From: Dehalococcoidia bacterium
GTDB taxonomy: Bacteria > Chloroflexota > Dehalococcoidia > SM23-28-2 > RBG-16-64-32
Length of the DNA stretch: 64,000 nt
NCBI GenBank assembly: GCA_030690405.1
Contig: JAUYGU010000059.1
Span: 6,731-70,730 of the forward strand
Direction of reading: 5' to 3'
The position numbers were made by a program, and so were the translations under genes. Shown piece by piece: positions 16,275-24,698 of the stretch (positions within the stretch are counted from its first letter, which is position 1; every line of letters starts with the position of its first letter). Under the pieces are notes generated by a model, which searched no databases, was not told the DNA's origin, and saw only the letters and a program-made list of their open reading frames with translations.

Positions 16275-17741
16275 ATGCTGACGATTATCGTGTTCCTGCC
16301 GCTGGCCGGCGTGGCGGCAATCGCCCTGCTGCCGCGCGAGCGCGAAGAGCGGGCGAAGTGGATCGCGGCGGCGGTAACGGCCGTTGCGCTGTGCCTCACG
16401 CTGGTTCTGTTCGTCGACTACGACCGCGGGACGGGTGGCTTCCAGTACGTCGACAGCACGACCTGGCTCGACTCCGACTTCGTGGACTTCACGCTGCACT
16501 ACGCCGTGGGCGTGGACGGGCTGTCGCTGGCGATGGTGATGCTGACGGCGTTCCTGTTCCTGGTGGCGGCGCTGGTGTCCTGGCGGATCGAGCTGCGGCC
16601 GCGGGAGTACTTCGCCTGGATGCTCATCCTGGAGACGAGCCTGCTGGGGGTGTTCAGCGCGCTGGACTTCGTGCTGTTCTTCCTGTTCTGGGAGATAGAG
16701 CTGATCCCGATGTACTTCCTGATCTCGATCTGGGGGACGGGCCGGAAGCAGTACTCCGCCTGGAAGTACGTGCTATACACGCTGACAGGGTCGGGCTTCA
16801 TGCTGGTGGGGCTGCTGGTGCTGGGCTTCACGGCGGGGACGTTCGACATCCGCGAGCTTTCGCAGACCGGCGAGATCAAGGACGCGATCATCCCGGCGCA
16901 GGCGATCTTCCTGCTGATCATCACCGCTTTCGTGATCAAGCTGCCGGTGGTGCCGTTCCACACCTGGCTGCCGGACGCCCACACGGACGCGCCGACGGCG
17001 GTGAGCGTGATCCTGGCCGGCGTGCTCCTGAAGATGGGCGGCTACGGCATTTTGCGGCTGAGCCTTTCGATCATGCCGGAGCAGGCGCGGGACCTCTCGG
17101 TGTGGATGGCGGCGCTGGCGGCGGTGAGCATCCTCTACGGCGCCCTGGTGACGCTGATGCAGACCGACCTCAAGCGGCTGATCGCCTACTCCAGCGTGAG
17201 CCACATGGGCTACGTGCTTCTGGGCGCTTCGGCGCTGGGGACAGTGGGACTGGCGGGCGCCGCGATGCAGATGTTCACGCACGGGCTGATCACGGGGCTT
17301 CTGTTCGTCCTGGTGGGGATGATCTACGACCGCACGCACACGCGCCAGATAGGGGAGCTGTCCGGGCTGGCGCACCGGATGCCGTTCATCGCGACGATCA
17401 TGGTGGTGGCGGGGCTGGCCTCGCTGGGGCTACCGACGCTGGCGGGATTCGTCTCGGAGGTCACGGTCTTCCTGGGCACGTTCGCCCGCCACCAATTCCT
17501 GACATCGCTGGGCGTGATCGGCATCGTCATCACAGCGGGTTACATCCTGTGGATGATCCAGCGGGTGTTCTGGGGCGAGCCGAGCGAGAAGTGGGAGGGG
17601 ATCGGCGACGCGACGGAGTGGTGGGAACGGGCGCCGCTGCTGGCGATGACGGCGGTGATCGTGGCCGTCGGGGTGTACCCGGCGGTGATGCTGGACCTTC
17701 TGGAGACGGGCGTGGTGCCGATAGCGGAGAGGCTATCGTAG
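16275..17741 (+). CDS. nuoM: NADH-quinone oxidoreductase subunit M
   Basis: A 488-residue antiporter-like subunit. The start at 16275 (MLTIIVFLPL) fits the family; an upstream frame is out of register. Motifs are FWEIELIPMYFLI with the conserved Glu, KLPVVPFHTWLPDAHT, and SSVSHMGYV. It lies seven bases after nuoL. Confidence 0.96.
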   Translation: MLTIIVFLPLAGVAAIALLPREREERAKWIAAAVTAVALCLTLVLFVDYDRGTGGFQYVDSTTWLDSDFVDFTLHYAVGVDGLSLAMVMLTAFLFLVAALVSWRIELRPREYFAWMLILETSLLGVFSALDFVLFFLFWEIELIPMYFLISIWGTGRKQYSAWKYVLYTLTGSGFMLVGLLVLGFTAGTFDIRELSQTGEIKDAIIPAQAIFLLIITAFVIKLPVVPFHTWLPDAHTDAPTAVSVILAGVLLKMGGYGILRLSLSIMPEQARDLSVWMAALAAVSILYGALVTLMQTDLKRLIAYSSVSHMGYVLLGASALGTVGLAGAAMQMFTHGLITGLLFVLVGMIYDRTHTRQIGELSGLAHRMPFIATIMVVAGLASLGLPTLAGFVSEVTVFLGTFARHQFLTSLGVIGIVITAGYILWMIQRVFWGEPSEKWEGIGDATEWWERAPLLAMTAVIVAVGVYPAVMLDLLETGVVPIAERLS

Positions 17742-17768
17742 TGGATAGTGGACAGGTGATAGTGGACA

Positions 17769-19244
17769 GTGGATAGCGTCAACCGGTTCGGGCCGGAGCT
17801 GATCCTGCTATCGGCGGCGGGGGTGATCATCCTGGCGGACCTCGGCTGGGCGCTGGCGGGCCCGCGCGCGGAGGGGGCGCGGCGGGGCGTCCTGGCGGCG
17901 CTGGCCCTGGCGGGGGCGGCGGCGTCCATCGGCTGGTCGGCCTTGCTCATCGCCTTCGACAAGCGGGGAGAGGCGTTCGACGGGATGATGACCGTGGACG
18001 ACTTCTCGCTGTTCTTCAATTTCCTGTTCGCGGGCATCGTTGTGATCGTCGTCCTCTCGTCGATCGATCTCCTGCGGGAGAACCGGTTCGTGGCCGAATA
18101 CTACGGGCTGGTGCTGGCGTCGGCCGCGGGGATGATGCTGCTGGCGAGCACGATAGACCTGATAGCAATATTCGTGGCGCTGGAGATGACCGGCATCAGC
18201 CTGTACATCCTGGTCGCCTTCCTGAAGGACGGGCGCTCCAGCGAGGCGGGGCTGAAGTACCTGTTGCTGGGAGCGATAAGCTCCGCGGTGACGCTGTACG
18301 GGATGGCGTTCCTGTTCGGCCTCTCCGGCTCGACGTCGCTGGACGAGATCGCGACCGCGGTGCGCAGCGCCGACGGCGGCACGCGCTCGGCGCTGGTGCT
18401 GGCGGCGGTGTTCCTGATGGCCGGGTTCGGGTTCAAGATGGCGATCGTGCCGTTCCAGATGTGGGTGCCGGACGTGTACGAAGGAGCGCCGACACCGGTG
18501 ACGGCGTACCTCTCGGTGGGCAGCAAGGCGGCGGGGTTCGCGGTGGTGATGCGCGTGTTCCTCTCGGCGCTGGGGGACGGCTCGATCTCCAGCGACTGGG
18601 CGAACGTGTTCGCGGCGCTGGCCGCCGTGTCGATGAGCCTGGGGAACCTGACGGCGCTGATGCAGGGCAACATCAAGCGGATGCTGGGGTACAGCTCCAT
18701 CGCCCAGGCGGGGAACTTCCTGATCGGGCTGGCGGCGGTGGCGGCGGCGGACCCGCAGCTGCTGCTGGGGACGAGCTCCGTCGTCTTCTTCCTGGGGACG
18801 TACGCATTCACCAACCTGGGCGCCTTCATCGCCGTCATCGCGATCTCGAACAAGATCCGCTCGGACGAGATCGCGGACTACGCGGGCGTCGCCAGGCGGT
18901 CGCCGCTGCTGGCGCTGGGGCTGACGCTCTGTCTCCTGTCGCTGACGGGCATCCCGCCGACAGCGGGGTTCATCGCCAAGGTGTACGTGTTCAACGCCGC
19001 CGTGCAGGCGAACCTCGTCTGGCTGGCGATCGTGGGCGTGCTCAACAGCGTCGTCGCCGCTTACTACTACCTGCGCGTGGTCATGACCATGTACACCGCC
19101 GAACCGGCGAGCGAGGAACGGTTCCAGCCTGGGTATTACCTGGGGCTGGCGATGGCTGTGGCCGTGGTCGGGCTGCTGGCGGTGGGCATCTTCCCGAGCC
19201 CGCTGCTAGAGGCGTCCGAGGCGGCGGCCGGCGTGTTCGGCTAG
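17769..19244 (+). CDS. nuoN: NADH-quinone oxidoreductase subunit N
   Basis: A 491-residue antiporter-like subunit, starting at GTG. ALEMTGISLYILVAF and KMAIVPFQMWVPDVYEGAPT are diagnostic. The 27-base spacer from nuoM is a run of near-repeats (gtggatagtggacag twice in changed order). Last gene of the complex I cluster. Confidence 0.96.
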   Translation: MDSVNRFGPELILLSAAGVIILADLGWALAGPRAEGARRGVLAALALAGAAASIGWSALLIAFDKRGEAFDGMMTVDDFSLFFNFLFAGIVVIVVLSSIDLLRENRFVAEYYGLVLASAAGMMLLASTIDLIAIFVALEMTGISLYILVAFLKDGRSSEAGLKYLLLGAISSAVTLYGMAFLFGLSGSTSLDEIATAVRSADGGTRSALVLAAVFLMAGFGFKMAIVPFQMWVPDVYEGAPTPVTAYLSVGSKAAGFAVVMRVFLSALGDGSISSDWANVFAALAAVSMSLGNLTALMQGNIKRMLGYSSIAQAGNFLIGLAAVAAADPQLLLGTSSVVFFLGTYAFTNLGAFIAVIAISNKIRSDEIADYAGVARRSPLLALGLTLCLLSLTGIPPTAGFIAKVYVFNAAVQANLVWLAIVGVLNSVVAAYYYLRVVMTMYTAEPASEERFQPGYYLGLAMAVAVVGLLAVGIFPSPLLEASEAAAGVFG

Positions 19245-19256
19245 CCCTCACCCTAG

Positions 19257-19280
19257 CCCTCTCCCGCAAGCGGGAGAGGG
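19257..19280 (+). terminator. Hairpin after nuoN (family G)
   Basis: CCCTCTCCCGC, AA, GCGGGAGAGGG: an 11-base perfect stem 12 bases after the nuoN stop. No T-run follows, so termination is only possible. The same hairpin is at 4757. Confidence 0.45.
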
Positions 19281-19293
19281 AGACCAGAATACG

Positions 19294-19743
19294 ATGACCG
19301 AGAAGCACGTTATCCTAGTCTCCATCGCCGGGCCGTTCGCCAGATCGCTGAGCGAGGAGCGGCTGGAGACCGTCGCGCGGCGCGTGCTGGAGGCGGAGCG
19401 CGCCCCCGCCTGCGAGCTGAGCATCGCTGTCACCGACGACGAGACGGTGCGCGCGCTGAACCGCCAGTACGCCGGCGAAGACGCCGTGACGGACGTGCTC
19501 TCGTTCTCGCAGCGGGAGGGGGAAGAGTTCGTGGCGCCGCCGGAGGGCGTGCCGCCGCTGGGCGAGGTGGTGATCGCCTACCCGCAGGCCGAGCGGCAAG
19601 CGGCGGAGCGGGGTCACGGGGCGGAGGAGGAGGTGACGCGCCTGCTGGTGCACGGGGTGCTGCACCTGCTGGGCTACGACCACGCGGAGCCGGAGGAGGC
19701 GCGGCGGATGCGGGAGAGAGAGGAGGCGCTGGTCAACGGATAG
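19294..19743 (+). CDS. ybeY: Endoribonuclease YbeY (16S rRNA maturation)
   Basis: 149 residues. The zinc site is HGVLHLLGYDH (His120, His124, His130), and VTDVLSFS precedes it. YbeY is a single-strand ribonuclease in 16S rRNA 3'-end maturation and 70S quality control. It starts 49 bases after nuoN, with the hairpin between them. Confidence 0.94.
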   Translation: MTEKHVILVSIAGPFARSLSEERLETVARRVLEAERAPACELSIAVTDDETVRALNRQYAGEDAVTDVLSFSQREGEEFVAPPEGVPPLGEVVIAYPQAERQAAERGHGAEEEVTRLLVHGVLHLLGYDHAEPEEARRMREREEALVNG

Positions 19744-19789
19744 GGAACGGATTAACGGATACCGCTCCGCACTACCCGGGCGACCGCCT

Positions 19790-19817
19790 TTGATTCGCTG
19801 CGACGGCGGCCTATAAT
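19790..19817 (+). promoter_or_regulatory. dnaX promoter, apparently giving a leaderless mRNA
   Basis: TTGATT (19790-19795), 16-base spacer, TATAAT (19812-19817). The GTG start codon begins at 19824, where transcription from this box would begin, so no leader or ribosome-binding site is left. Confidence 0.65.
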
Positions 19818-19823
19818 GGCCCC

Positions 19824-21548
19824 GTGGTAAGCTCAGACGCGCCCTCTGACGAGCCGGCCCAACCCTCCCTCGCCGACACGGCCAAGACCGCTTCTGCGGC
19901 GGGCTTTCAGGCAGGACAGGTCCTGTACCGCAAGTGGCGCCCCCAGAGCTTCGCGGAGGTGGTCGGCCAGGAAGCGGTGACGCGCACATTGCGCAACTCC
20001 GTCGCCTCCGGGCGGATCGCCCACGCGTACCTGCTGAGCGGGCCGCGGGGCACCGGCAAGACCAGCCTGGGGCGGCTGATCGCCAAGGCGGTCAACTGCG
20101 CGGCGGCGGCGGAGGGCGAGCCCTGCAACGAGTGCGACTCCTGCCACGCCTTCCTGGAGGGGCGCGCCATCGACTTCATCGAGCAGGACGCGGCCAGCCA
20201 CAACAGCGTGGACGACATCCGCCAGCTGCGCGAGAACGTGATCCTGAACCCGATGAGCGGGCGCTACAAGGTGTACCTGCTGGACGAGGTGCACATGCTG
20301 AGCAGCAGCGCCGAGAACGCCCTCCTGAAGACGCTGGAGGAGCCGCCGCCGCACATCATCTTCGTGCTGGCGACGACGGAGCCGCAGAAAGTCTCGGCGA
20401 CGAACATCTCGCGCTGCCAGCCCTTCGACCTGCGACGGCTGCCCGCGGCGGCTGCCGTCGCACGGCTCGAGTTCGTCTGCGACAAGGAAGGGCTATCGCT
20501 GGACGAGGCCGCCCTGCACGAGGTGGCCCGCGCCGGCGGCGGCAGCCTTCGCGACGCGATCAACGCCCTCGAGCAGATCGTGACCTACTACGGCCCCTCG
20601 CCGACGCTGGAGCAGGTTCGGGAGACGCTGGGCGTGAGCGTGGACGCCCGCAGCGGTCAGCTCGCGCGGCTGCTGCTGAAGGGCTCTCGCCCAGGCGAGT
20701 CGCCTTTGGCGACAGGACAGGGTCTGCCGGACGGCCTGAAGCTGGTCGCTGCCGTGCGCGATGACGGCGTGGACATGCGCCGGTTCTCGCGCGAAGCGGT
20801 CGGCTACCTGCGGGAGCTGCTGCTGGTGAAGGCGGGCGCCGCCGACACGCTGGACGAATCGGCCGAAACGGTGGCGGAGATGGAGGCGCTGGCGAAGGGG
20901 GTCGAGCGCCAGGAGATAGTGCGAGCGTTGAAGACGCTGGGGAGACTGGACTTCCGGGACGACCCGCAGTCGTCGCTGCCGCTGGAGCTGGCGCTGGTGG
21001 ATCTCGCGTCGGAGGCGGACGTCGCGCCGCGAGAGGCGGTCCGAAGCGCCGCGCCACCGCCGAAGGAAACGCCCGCCGCCGAGAGCGAGCCGGAGCCACA
21101 GTTCTCGATGCCAGCATCGCCGGCGGAGGCGGTGGCGGCGACGACCGGCGGTCCGACAGTGGGCGCGTCTGGGAAACAGGCCGAGGAGTCGCCATCGGCG
21201 GCCGGGGTGCCGCCGGGCCTCCTTACGCGGGTGCGCGAGGCCTGCGGGGATAGCGATAAGCAGCTGGCGGCGCTGCTCAACGCTTCCTGTGAGGTGAAGT
21301 CGCTGGAGGGCGACGTGCTGACGGTCGGCTTCTACCACACGTTCCACCTGGAGCGGATGGAGGCGGGCGGCTACGGGGCGCGGCTGGGGGAGCTGGCGTC
21401 GCAGGTGCTGGGACGGGCGGTGAGCGTCGCGCTGGTGCACTCGCCGCGGAGGCCGGAGCCGGGGAAGATCAAGGGGGGGCATCTGGTGCAGGCGGCGCGC
21501 GAGTTGGGCGCGAAGCCTATCGGGAAAGTGCAGCATGACGAGAGCTAG
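19824..21548 (+). CDS. dnaX: DNA polymerase III subunit gamma/tau
   Basis: A 574-residue clamp-loader ATPase. Walker A is GPRGTGKT (73-80), the zinc module is Cys92, 101, 104 and 107, Walker B is DEVH (154-157), and SRC is near 198. Domain III and a Pro/Ala-rich linker (about 395-450) precede a tau-like C-terminal domain. Residues about 288-300 (GSRPGESPLATGQ) come from a 34-base palindromic repeat that also lies inside rsmI in the other orientation. The start follows a promoter box by 7 bases. ybaB and recR follow, the classic dnaX-ybaB-recR order. Confidence 0.95.
   Translation: MVSSDAPSDEPAQPSLADTAKTASAAGFQAGQVLYRKWRPQSFAEVVGQEAVTRTLRNSVASGRIAHAYLLSGPRGTGKTSLGRLIAKAVNCAAAAEGEPCNECDSCHAFLEGRAIDFIEQDAASHNSVDDIRQLRENVILNPMSGRYKVYLLDEVHMLSSSAENALLKTLEEPPPHIIFVLATTEPQKVSATNISRCQPFDLRRLPAAAAVARLEFVCDKEGLSLDEAALHEVARAGGGSLRDAINALEQIVTYYGPSPTLEQVRETLGVSVDARSGQLARLLLKGSRPGESPLATGQGLPDGLKLVAAVRDDGVDMRRFSREAVGYLRELLLVKAGAADTLDESAETVAEMEALAKGVERQEIVRALKTLGRLDFRDDPQSSLPLELALVDLASEADVAPREAVRSAAPPPKETPAAESEPEPQFSMPASPAEAVAATTGGPTVGASGKQAEESPSAAGVPPGLLTRVREACGDSDKQLAALLNASCEVKSLEGDVLTVGFYHTFHLERMEAGGYGARLGELASQVLGRAVSVALVHSPRRPEPGKIKGGHLVQAARELGAKPIGKVQHDES
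20682..20715. repeat. Coding palindromic repeat inside dnaX
   Basis: It contains tcgcccaggcga and gtcgcctttggcgac, each palindromic. It is shared with 29364-29397 in rsmI (one difference seen). Length is a multiple that keeps the frame, with no stop codon. Confidence 0.75.
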
Positions 21549-21609
21549 GCTGAGAGGAGAGCTCGGGCGGGTGGACGGCGAGCTACTGCGCCCGCGATTG
21601 GAGGTCTAG

Positions 21610-21933
21610 ATGGCCCAGCGGGGAATGAACCCTGAGATGATGAAGCAGTTCCAGGCGCTGCAGAGCAAGATCGCGAAGGCGCAGCAGACGCTGGAGGAGA
21701 CGATAGTCGAGGCGTCCTCCGGCGGGGGCGCCGTGGCGGTGGTGATGAACGCACAGCCGAAGCTGAACAGCATCACCATCGAGCCGGAGGTTGTGGACGC
21801 CTCCGACGTGGAGATGCTCCAGGACTTGATCCTGGCGGCGATAAACGAGGCGCTGGAGCAGGTCCGGGCCACCCAGATGCAGCAGCTCGGGGGGATCGCC
21901 GGGGGGCTGAACATCCCCGGCCTCACGGGATAA
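21610..21933 (+). CDS. ybaB: Nucleoid-associated protein YbaB/EbfC
   Basis: 107 residues. MKQFQALQSKIAKAQQTLEE forms the coiled helix, followed by EASSGGGAVAVVMNAQPKL and EVVDASDVEMLQDLILAAINEAL, the standard YbaB fold. It is a homodimeric DNA-binding protein of the dnaX-recR operon. GGAGGTCTAG precedes the ATG. Confidence 0.94.
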   Translation: MAQRGMNPEMMKQFQALQSKIAKAQQTLEETIVEASSGGGAVAVVMNAQPKLNSITIEPEVVDASDVEMLQDLILAAINEALEQVRATQMQQLGGIAGGLNIPGLTG

Positions 21934-22014
21934 CCTCCGCTCACCCGCCATCCGCCCGGAACAAGGAACATGGGACATGGGACACACCCACGCATCCCCG
22001 ATTGAGGTGACCCC

Positions 22015-22632
22015 CTGAACGAACATCCAATCGCAGCTCCGGCGCCGGTGGCGCGTCTGATCGAGGAGTTCCACAAGCTCCCCGGCGTCGGGCCCAAGAG
22101 CGCGCAGCGCCTCACCTACTACCTGCTGCGGATGCCGGCGGCCGAGGCGCGGGCGCTGGCGGAGGCGATCCTGGACGTGAAGGAGAGGATCACCTTCTGC
22201 ACCGTCTGCCAGAACGTCACCGATGGGAACCCCTGCCGTATCTGCGCCAGCGACAGGCGGGAACGCAGCATCATCTGCGTGGTGGAGGAGCCGCTGGACA
22301 TCCTGGCCCTGGAGCGCTCCGGCAGCTACCAGGGGCTATATCACGTGCTGCACGGCGCCATCTCGCCGATGGACGGGATCGGGCCGGAGGACCTGAAGAT
22401 ACAGGAGCTGCTGGCGCGCCTGCACTCCGGTGAGGTGACGGAGGTGATCCTGGCCACGAACCCCAACCTGGAAGGCGAGGCGACGGCGATGTACCTCACC
22501 CGCCTGCTGCGGCCGCTGGGCCTGAAGGTGACCCGCCTGGCTCGTGGCCTGCCCGTCGGCGGCGACCTGGAGTACGCGGACGACGTGACGCTGACACGGG
22601 CGATGGAGGGGCGGCAGGAGATGTCCGGTTGA
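22015..22632 (+). CDS. recR: Recombination mediator RecR
   Basis: A 205-residue protein with an HhH region ([12 protein letters not shown]), a C4 zinc finger (CTVC...CRIC), and a Toprim domain ([13 protein letters not shown], then [15 protein letters not shown]). The start is probably CTG at 22015, four bases after a perfect GAGGTGA; the next start (GTG, 22048) has no ribosome-binding site and would remove the usual first residues. The last 12 codons are repeated 117 bases later (22739-22775) on the far side of a family A element, so the original end was probably ...QEMEG rather than QEMSG. Confidence 0.92.
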   Translation: MNEHPIAAPAPVARLIEEFHKLPGVGPKSAQRLTYYLLRMPAAEARALAEAILDVKERITFCTVCQNVTDGNPCRICASDRRERSIICVVEEPLDILALERSGSYQGLYHVLHGAISPMDGIGPEDLKIQELLARLHSGEVTEVILATNPNLEGEATAMYLTRLLRPLGLKVTRLARGLPVGGDLEYADDVTLTRAMEGRQEMSG

Positions 22633-22775
22633 CGCGCAAGTTCAGGCGCAGGCGTAGCGCCGAGATTCTTCGCTCAGGTACGTTGCCGGGAGATCGGACG
22701 CCGTTCGGAGTCGCTCAGAATGACAGAAGGCGTCGCCTGACGCTGACGCGGGCGATGGAGGGGCGGCAGGAGATG
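22586..22775. repeat. 37-bp direct repeat of the recR 3' end flanking a family A element
   Basis: gacgctgacacgggcgatgg and the following bases to 22622 recur at 22739-22775 with one difference. Between them are gcgcaagttcaggcgcaggcgt and the family A element (22658-22726). This is the pattern of an insertion with a long target duplication. Confidence 0.85.
22658..22726. repeat. Interspersed repeat family A, short copy
   Basis: cgccgagattcttcgctcag, a variable middle, and gtcgctcagaatgacag. It lacks the ggccctctgccgagggcc head. Confidence 0.85.
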
Positions 22776-22785
22776 GAGGGCTAGC

Positions 22786-23562
22786 GTGACCGCGCCGCGG
22801 CTGTACAAGACGGAGGCGATCGTCCTGCGTCAGCGGAAGCTGGGCGAGGCGGACCGCATCCTGACGCTGCACACGCCCGCCTACGGCAAGCTGGACGCCA
22901 AGGCGAAGGGGGTGCGCAAGACGACGAGCCGCATGTCCGGGCACCTGCAGCCGCTCAGCCGCTGCATGGTGCAGCTGGCACGGGGTCGCTCCGGACTGGA
23001 CGTGATCGCCGGCTGCGAGACGCTGGAGAGCTTCCAGGCGCTGCGGGAAGACCTGGACCGGCTGAGCCGCGCCCTCTACGCCGCGGAGCTGGCGGACCGC
23101 TTCCTGGCGGAGCGGGTGGAGAGCATGACCACCTACCGGCTGCTCCTCGACACGCTGCGCCGCCTCCAGAGCGGCGACGCGGACACCGCCCTCCGTTACT
23201 ACGAGATGCGGCTGCTGGAGCAGAGCGGCTTCCGGCCGGAGCTGGAGCGCTGCCTGGGCTGCGAGCGGGCGCTTCAGCCGGAGCCGAACTACTTCGCGCC
23301 GGTGGCGGGCGGGACGTACTGCCGGTCCTGCGGCGCGGGGGCGGCGGGTTCGCGTACGCTTTCGCTGAACGCGCTCAAGGTCTTGCGGCTCCTGCAACGG
23401 GCGTCGTATAACGAAGTAGAGCGGGTGACTATGCCGCCGGCGCTGGCGCAGGAGGTCGAGCGCCACCTTCGCAGCTACATCGTCTGGATGCTGGAGCGCG
23501 ACGTGAACGCGGCCGCGTTCGTGGAGCGCCTGCGGCGGGAGCAGCAGCCCCTCGAGGTCTAG
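22786..23562 (+). CDS. recO: DNA repair protein RecO
   Basis: A 258-residue protein starting at GTG. The N-terminal OB fold has YKTEAIVLRQRKLGEADRI, typical of RecO. A zinc finger (CLGC...CRSCG) lies at about residues 165-190, followed by the helical domain. It works with RecR in RecFOR loading of RecA. Its neighbourhood to recR fits. Confidence 0.92.
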   Translation: MTAPRLYKTEAIVLRQRKLGEADRILTLHTPAYGKLDAKAKGVRKTTSRMSGHLQPLSRCMVQLARGRSGLDVIAGCETLESFQALREDLDRLSRALYAAELADRFLAERVESMTTYRLLLDTLRRLQSGDADTALRYYEMRLLEQSGFRPELERCLGCERALQPEPNYFAPVAGGTYCRSCGAGAAGSRTLSLNALKVLRLLQRASYNEVERVTMPPALAQEVERHLRSYIVWMLERDVNAAAFVERLRREQQPLEV

Positions 23563-23565
23563 CCG

Positions 23566-23835
23566 ATGCCCCTCTACGAATACCACTGCGAGAAGTGCGA
23601 CCGGGTGTTCGAGGCGCTGCGACCGTTGAGCGAATCGGACGTGGCGGTGCCCTGCCCGGACTGCGGCCGCGACGCGGACCGCATCATGCCGACTTCGTTT
23701 TCGGCGATGTCCTGGGATAAGGGCTACCCGCAGCGGGTGCCCTACCACCAGCGGCCGGTCCGCAACGTGTCGCCGAAGAAGCCGGCGGTGGCGCGCGTGA
23801 AGGGGAAGGGCGCGGCGAAGCCCGCGAAGAAGTAG
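23566..23835 (+). CDS. FmdB-family zinc-ribbon protein (copy 1)
   Basis: 89 residues. It begins MPLYEYHCEKCDRVFEALR and carries CPDCGRDADRIM, the FmdB-type CxxC...CxxC ribbon. The C-terminus is a Lys/Ala-rich basic tail. It lies three bases after recO and two before its paralog. Function not established; putative regulatory protein family. Confidence 0.85.
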   Translation: MPLYEYHCEKCDRVFEALRPLSESDVAVPCPDCGRDADRIMPTSFSAMSWDKGYPQRVPYHQRPVRNVSPKKPAVARVKGKGAAKPAKK

Positions 23836-23837
23836 CC

Positions 23838-24263
23838 ATGCCCCTGTACGAGTACTACTGCGAGCCCTGCAACGGGATCTTCGAGAGCATCCGGCCGATG
23901 CGCGAAGCCTCTCTGCCGGTGCCCTGCCCGGAGTGCAACCGGGATGCGGGCCGCATCATGTCCAGCTTCAACGCGTTCACCTTCCGCGACGGCTACCCGC
24001 GGCGTCTGCCGGACAAGGGGACGTTCTGGCACATGGGCAAGGAGGTCAAGCAGCGCGCCAAGCGGATGCGCTGGTACGACCATCCGGAGACGACGGAGCC
24101 GAAGCCAACGCCTCGCCCGGCGAAGGGCGAGCAGACGACGGAGCGGGATAAGCAGATCGCGCGGGCGAACGACCTGCGCTATCGGGGTCGCTGGGGGGTG
24201 GACGAGCGGGGGTTCCGGACGGTGAAGGCGAAGAAGGTTAAGCCGGCGAAGAAGGTGGTGTAG
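23838..24263 (+). CDS. FmdB-family zinc-ribbon protein (copy 2)
   Basis: 141 residues. It has the same ribbon (MPLYEYYCEPCNGIFESIR, then CPECNRDAGRIM) as the gene before it, followed by an extra charged domain of about 80 residues (KQRAKRMRWYDHPE and a Lys-rich end). Tandem duplication with C-terminal divergence. GRDADRIMPTSF in copy 1 and NRDAGRIMSSFN here align closely. Confidence 0.85.
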   Translation: MPLYEYYCEPCNGIFESIRPMREASLPVPCPECNRDAGRIMSSFNAFTFRDGYPRRLPDKGTFWHMGKEVKQRAKRMRWYDHPETTEPKPTPRPAKGEQTTERDKQIARANDLRYRGRWGVDERGFRTVKAKKVKPAKKVV

Positions 24264-24283
24264 GGGAGGAGGCCGCTCCCCGT

Positions 24284-24681
24284 GGCGACCTGAAGGTCGC
24301 CGCTACATTCCCACCCCACCCTGCAAACCGGGGCCAGCACGGGCGAGCCGAGATTCTTCGCTCAGGGCGGCCCGGCGGGTGCGGGCGTGGCTCGGGGTCG
24401 CTCAGAATGACAAGCGGGCCAGCAGGCGGGCGACCTGAAGGTCGCCCCTACATTGGGCGGGCGGGTAGGCCAGCGGGGCCGATCCGTGGTCGCTCAGAAT
24501 GACAGGGCCGGAACGCGTTTTCAGCCAAGCCGCCGACTTCAGTCGGCGGTGCCACAGCGATGCGGGGCAAGAATGACATCGCCAAGCCCGCGGGCGACCT
24601 GAAGCATGTCCTGAGTGAAGTCGAAGGGGTCGCCGCCATAGGGCAGCGTTGCCGGCAGGGCTGAAGCCCTGCAGCTACGAG
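24284..24681. repeat. Repeat-filled intergenic region
   Basis: No gene. It holds family B (24284-24307 and 24428-24453), family A (24348-24412), a second A end (24488-24505), a ccgccgacttcagtcggcgg palindrome (24531-24550), a family B copy split by other sequence (24592-24636) and a family F copy (24658-24681). It lies between convergent gene blocks. Confidence 0.75.
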
Positions 24682-24698
24682 GCCGCGCGGGCGGCCGG

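Noticed and set aside
14486..16399. A 637-codon open frame antisense to nuoL
   Set aside because: nuoL is unmistakable. The antisense frame is rich in His, Arg and Gln with no domain, as expected from high-GC codon bias.
17742..17768. Regulatory site in gtggatagtggacag repeats before nuoN
   Set aside because: Short simple repeats between co-transcribed genes with no symmetry suited to a repressor; probably slippage.
9810..24600. CRISPR array suggested by many short repeats
   Set aside because: Repeats are dispersed, of different families and without regular spacer length; no cas genes are present.
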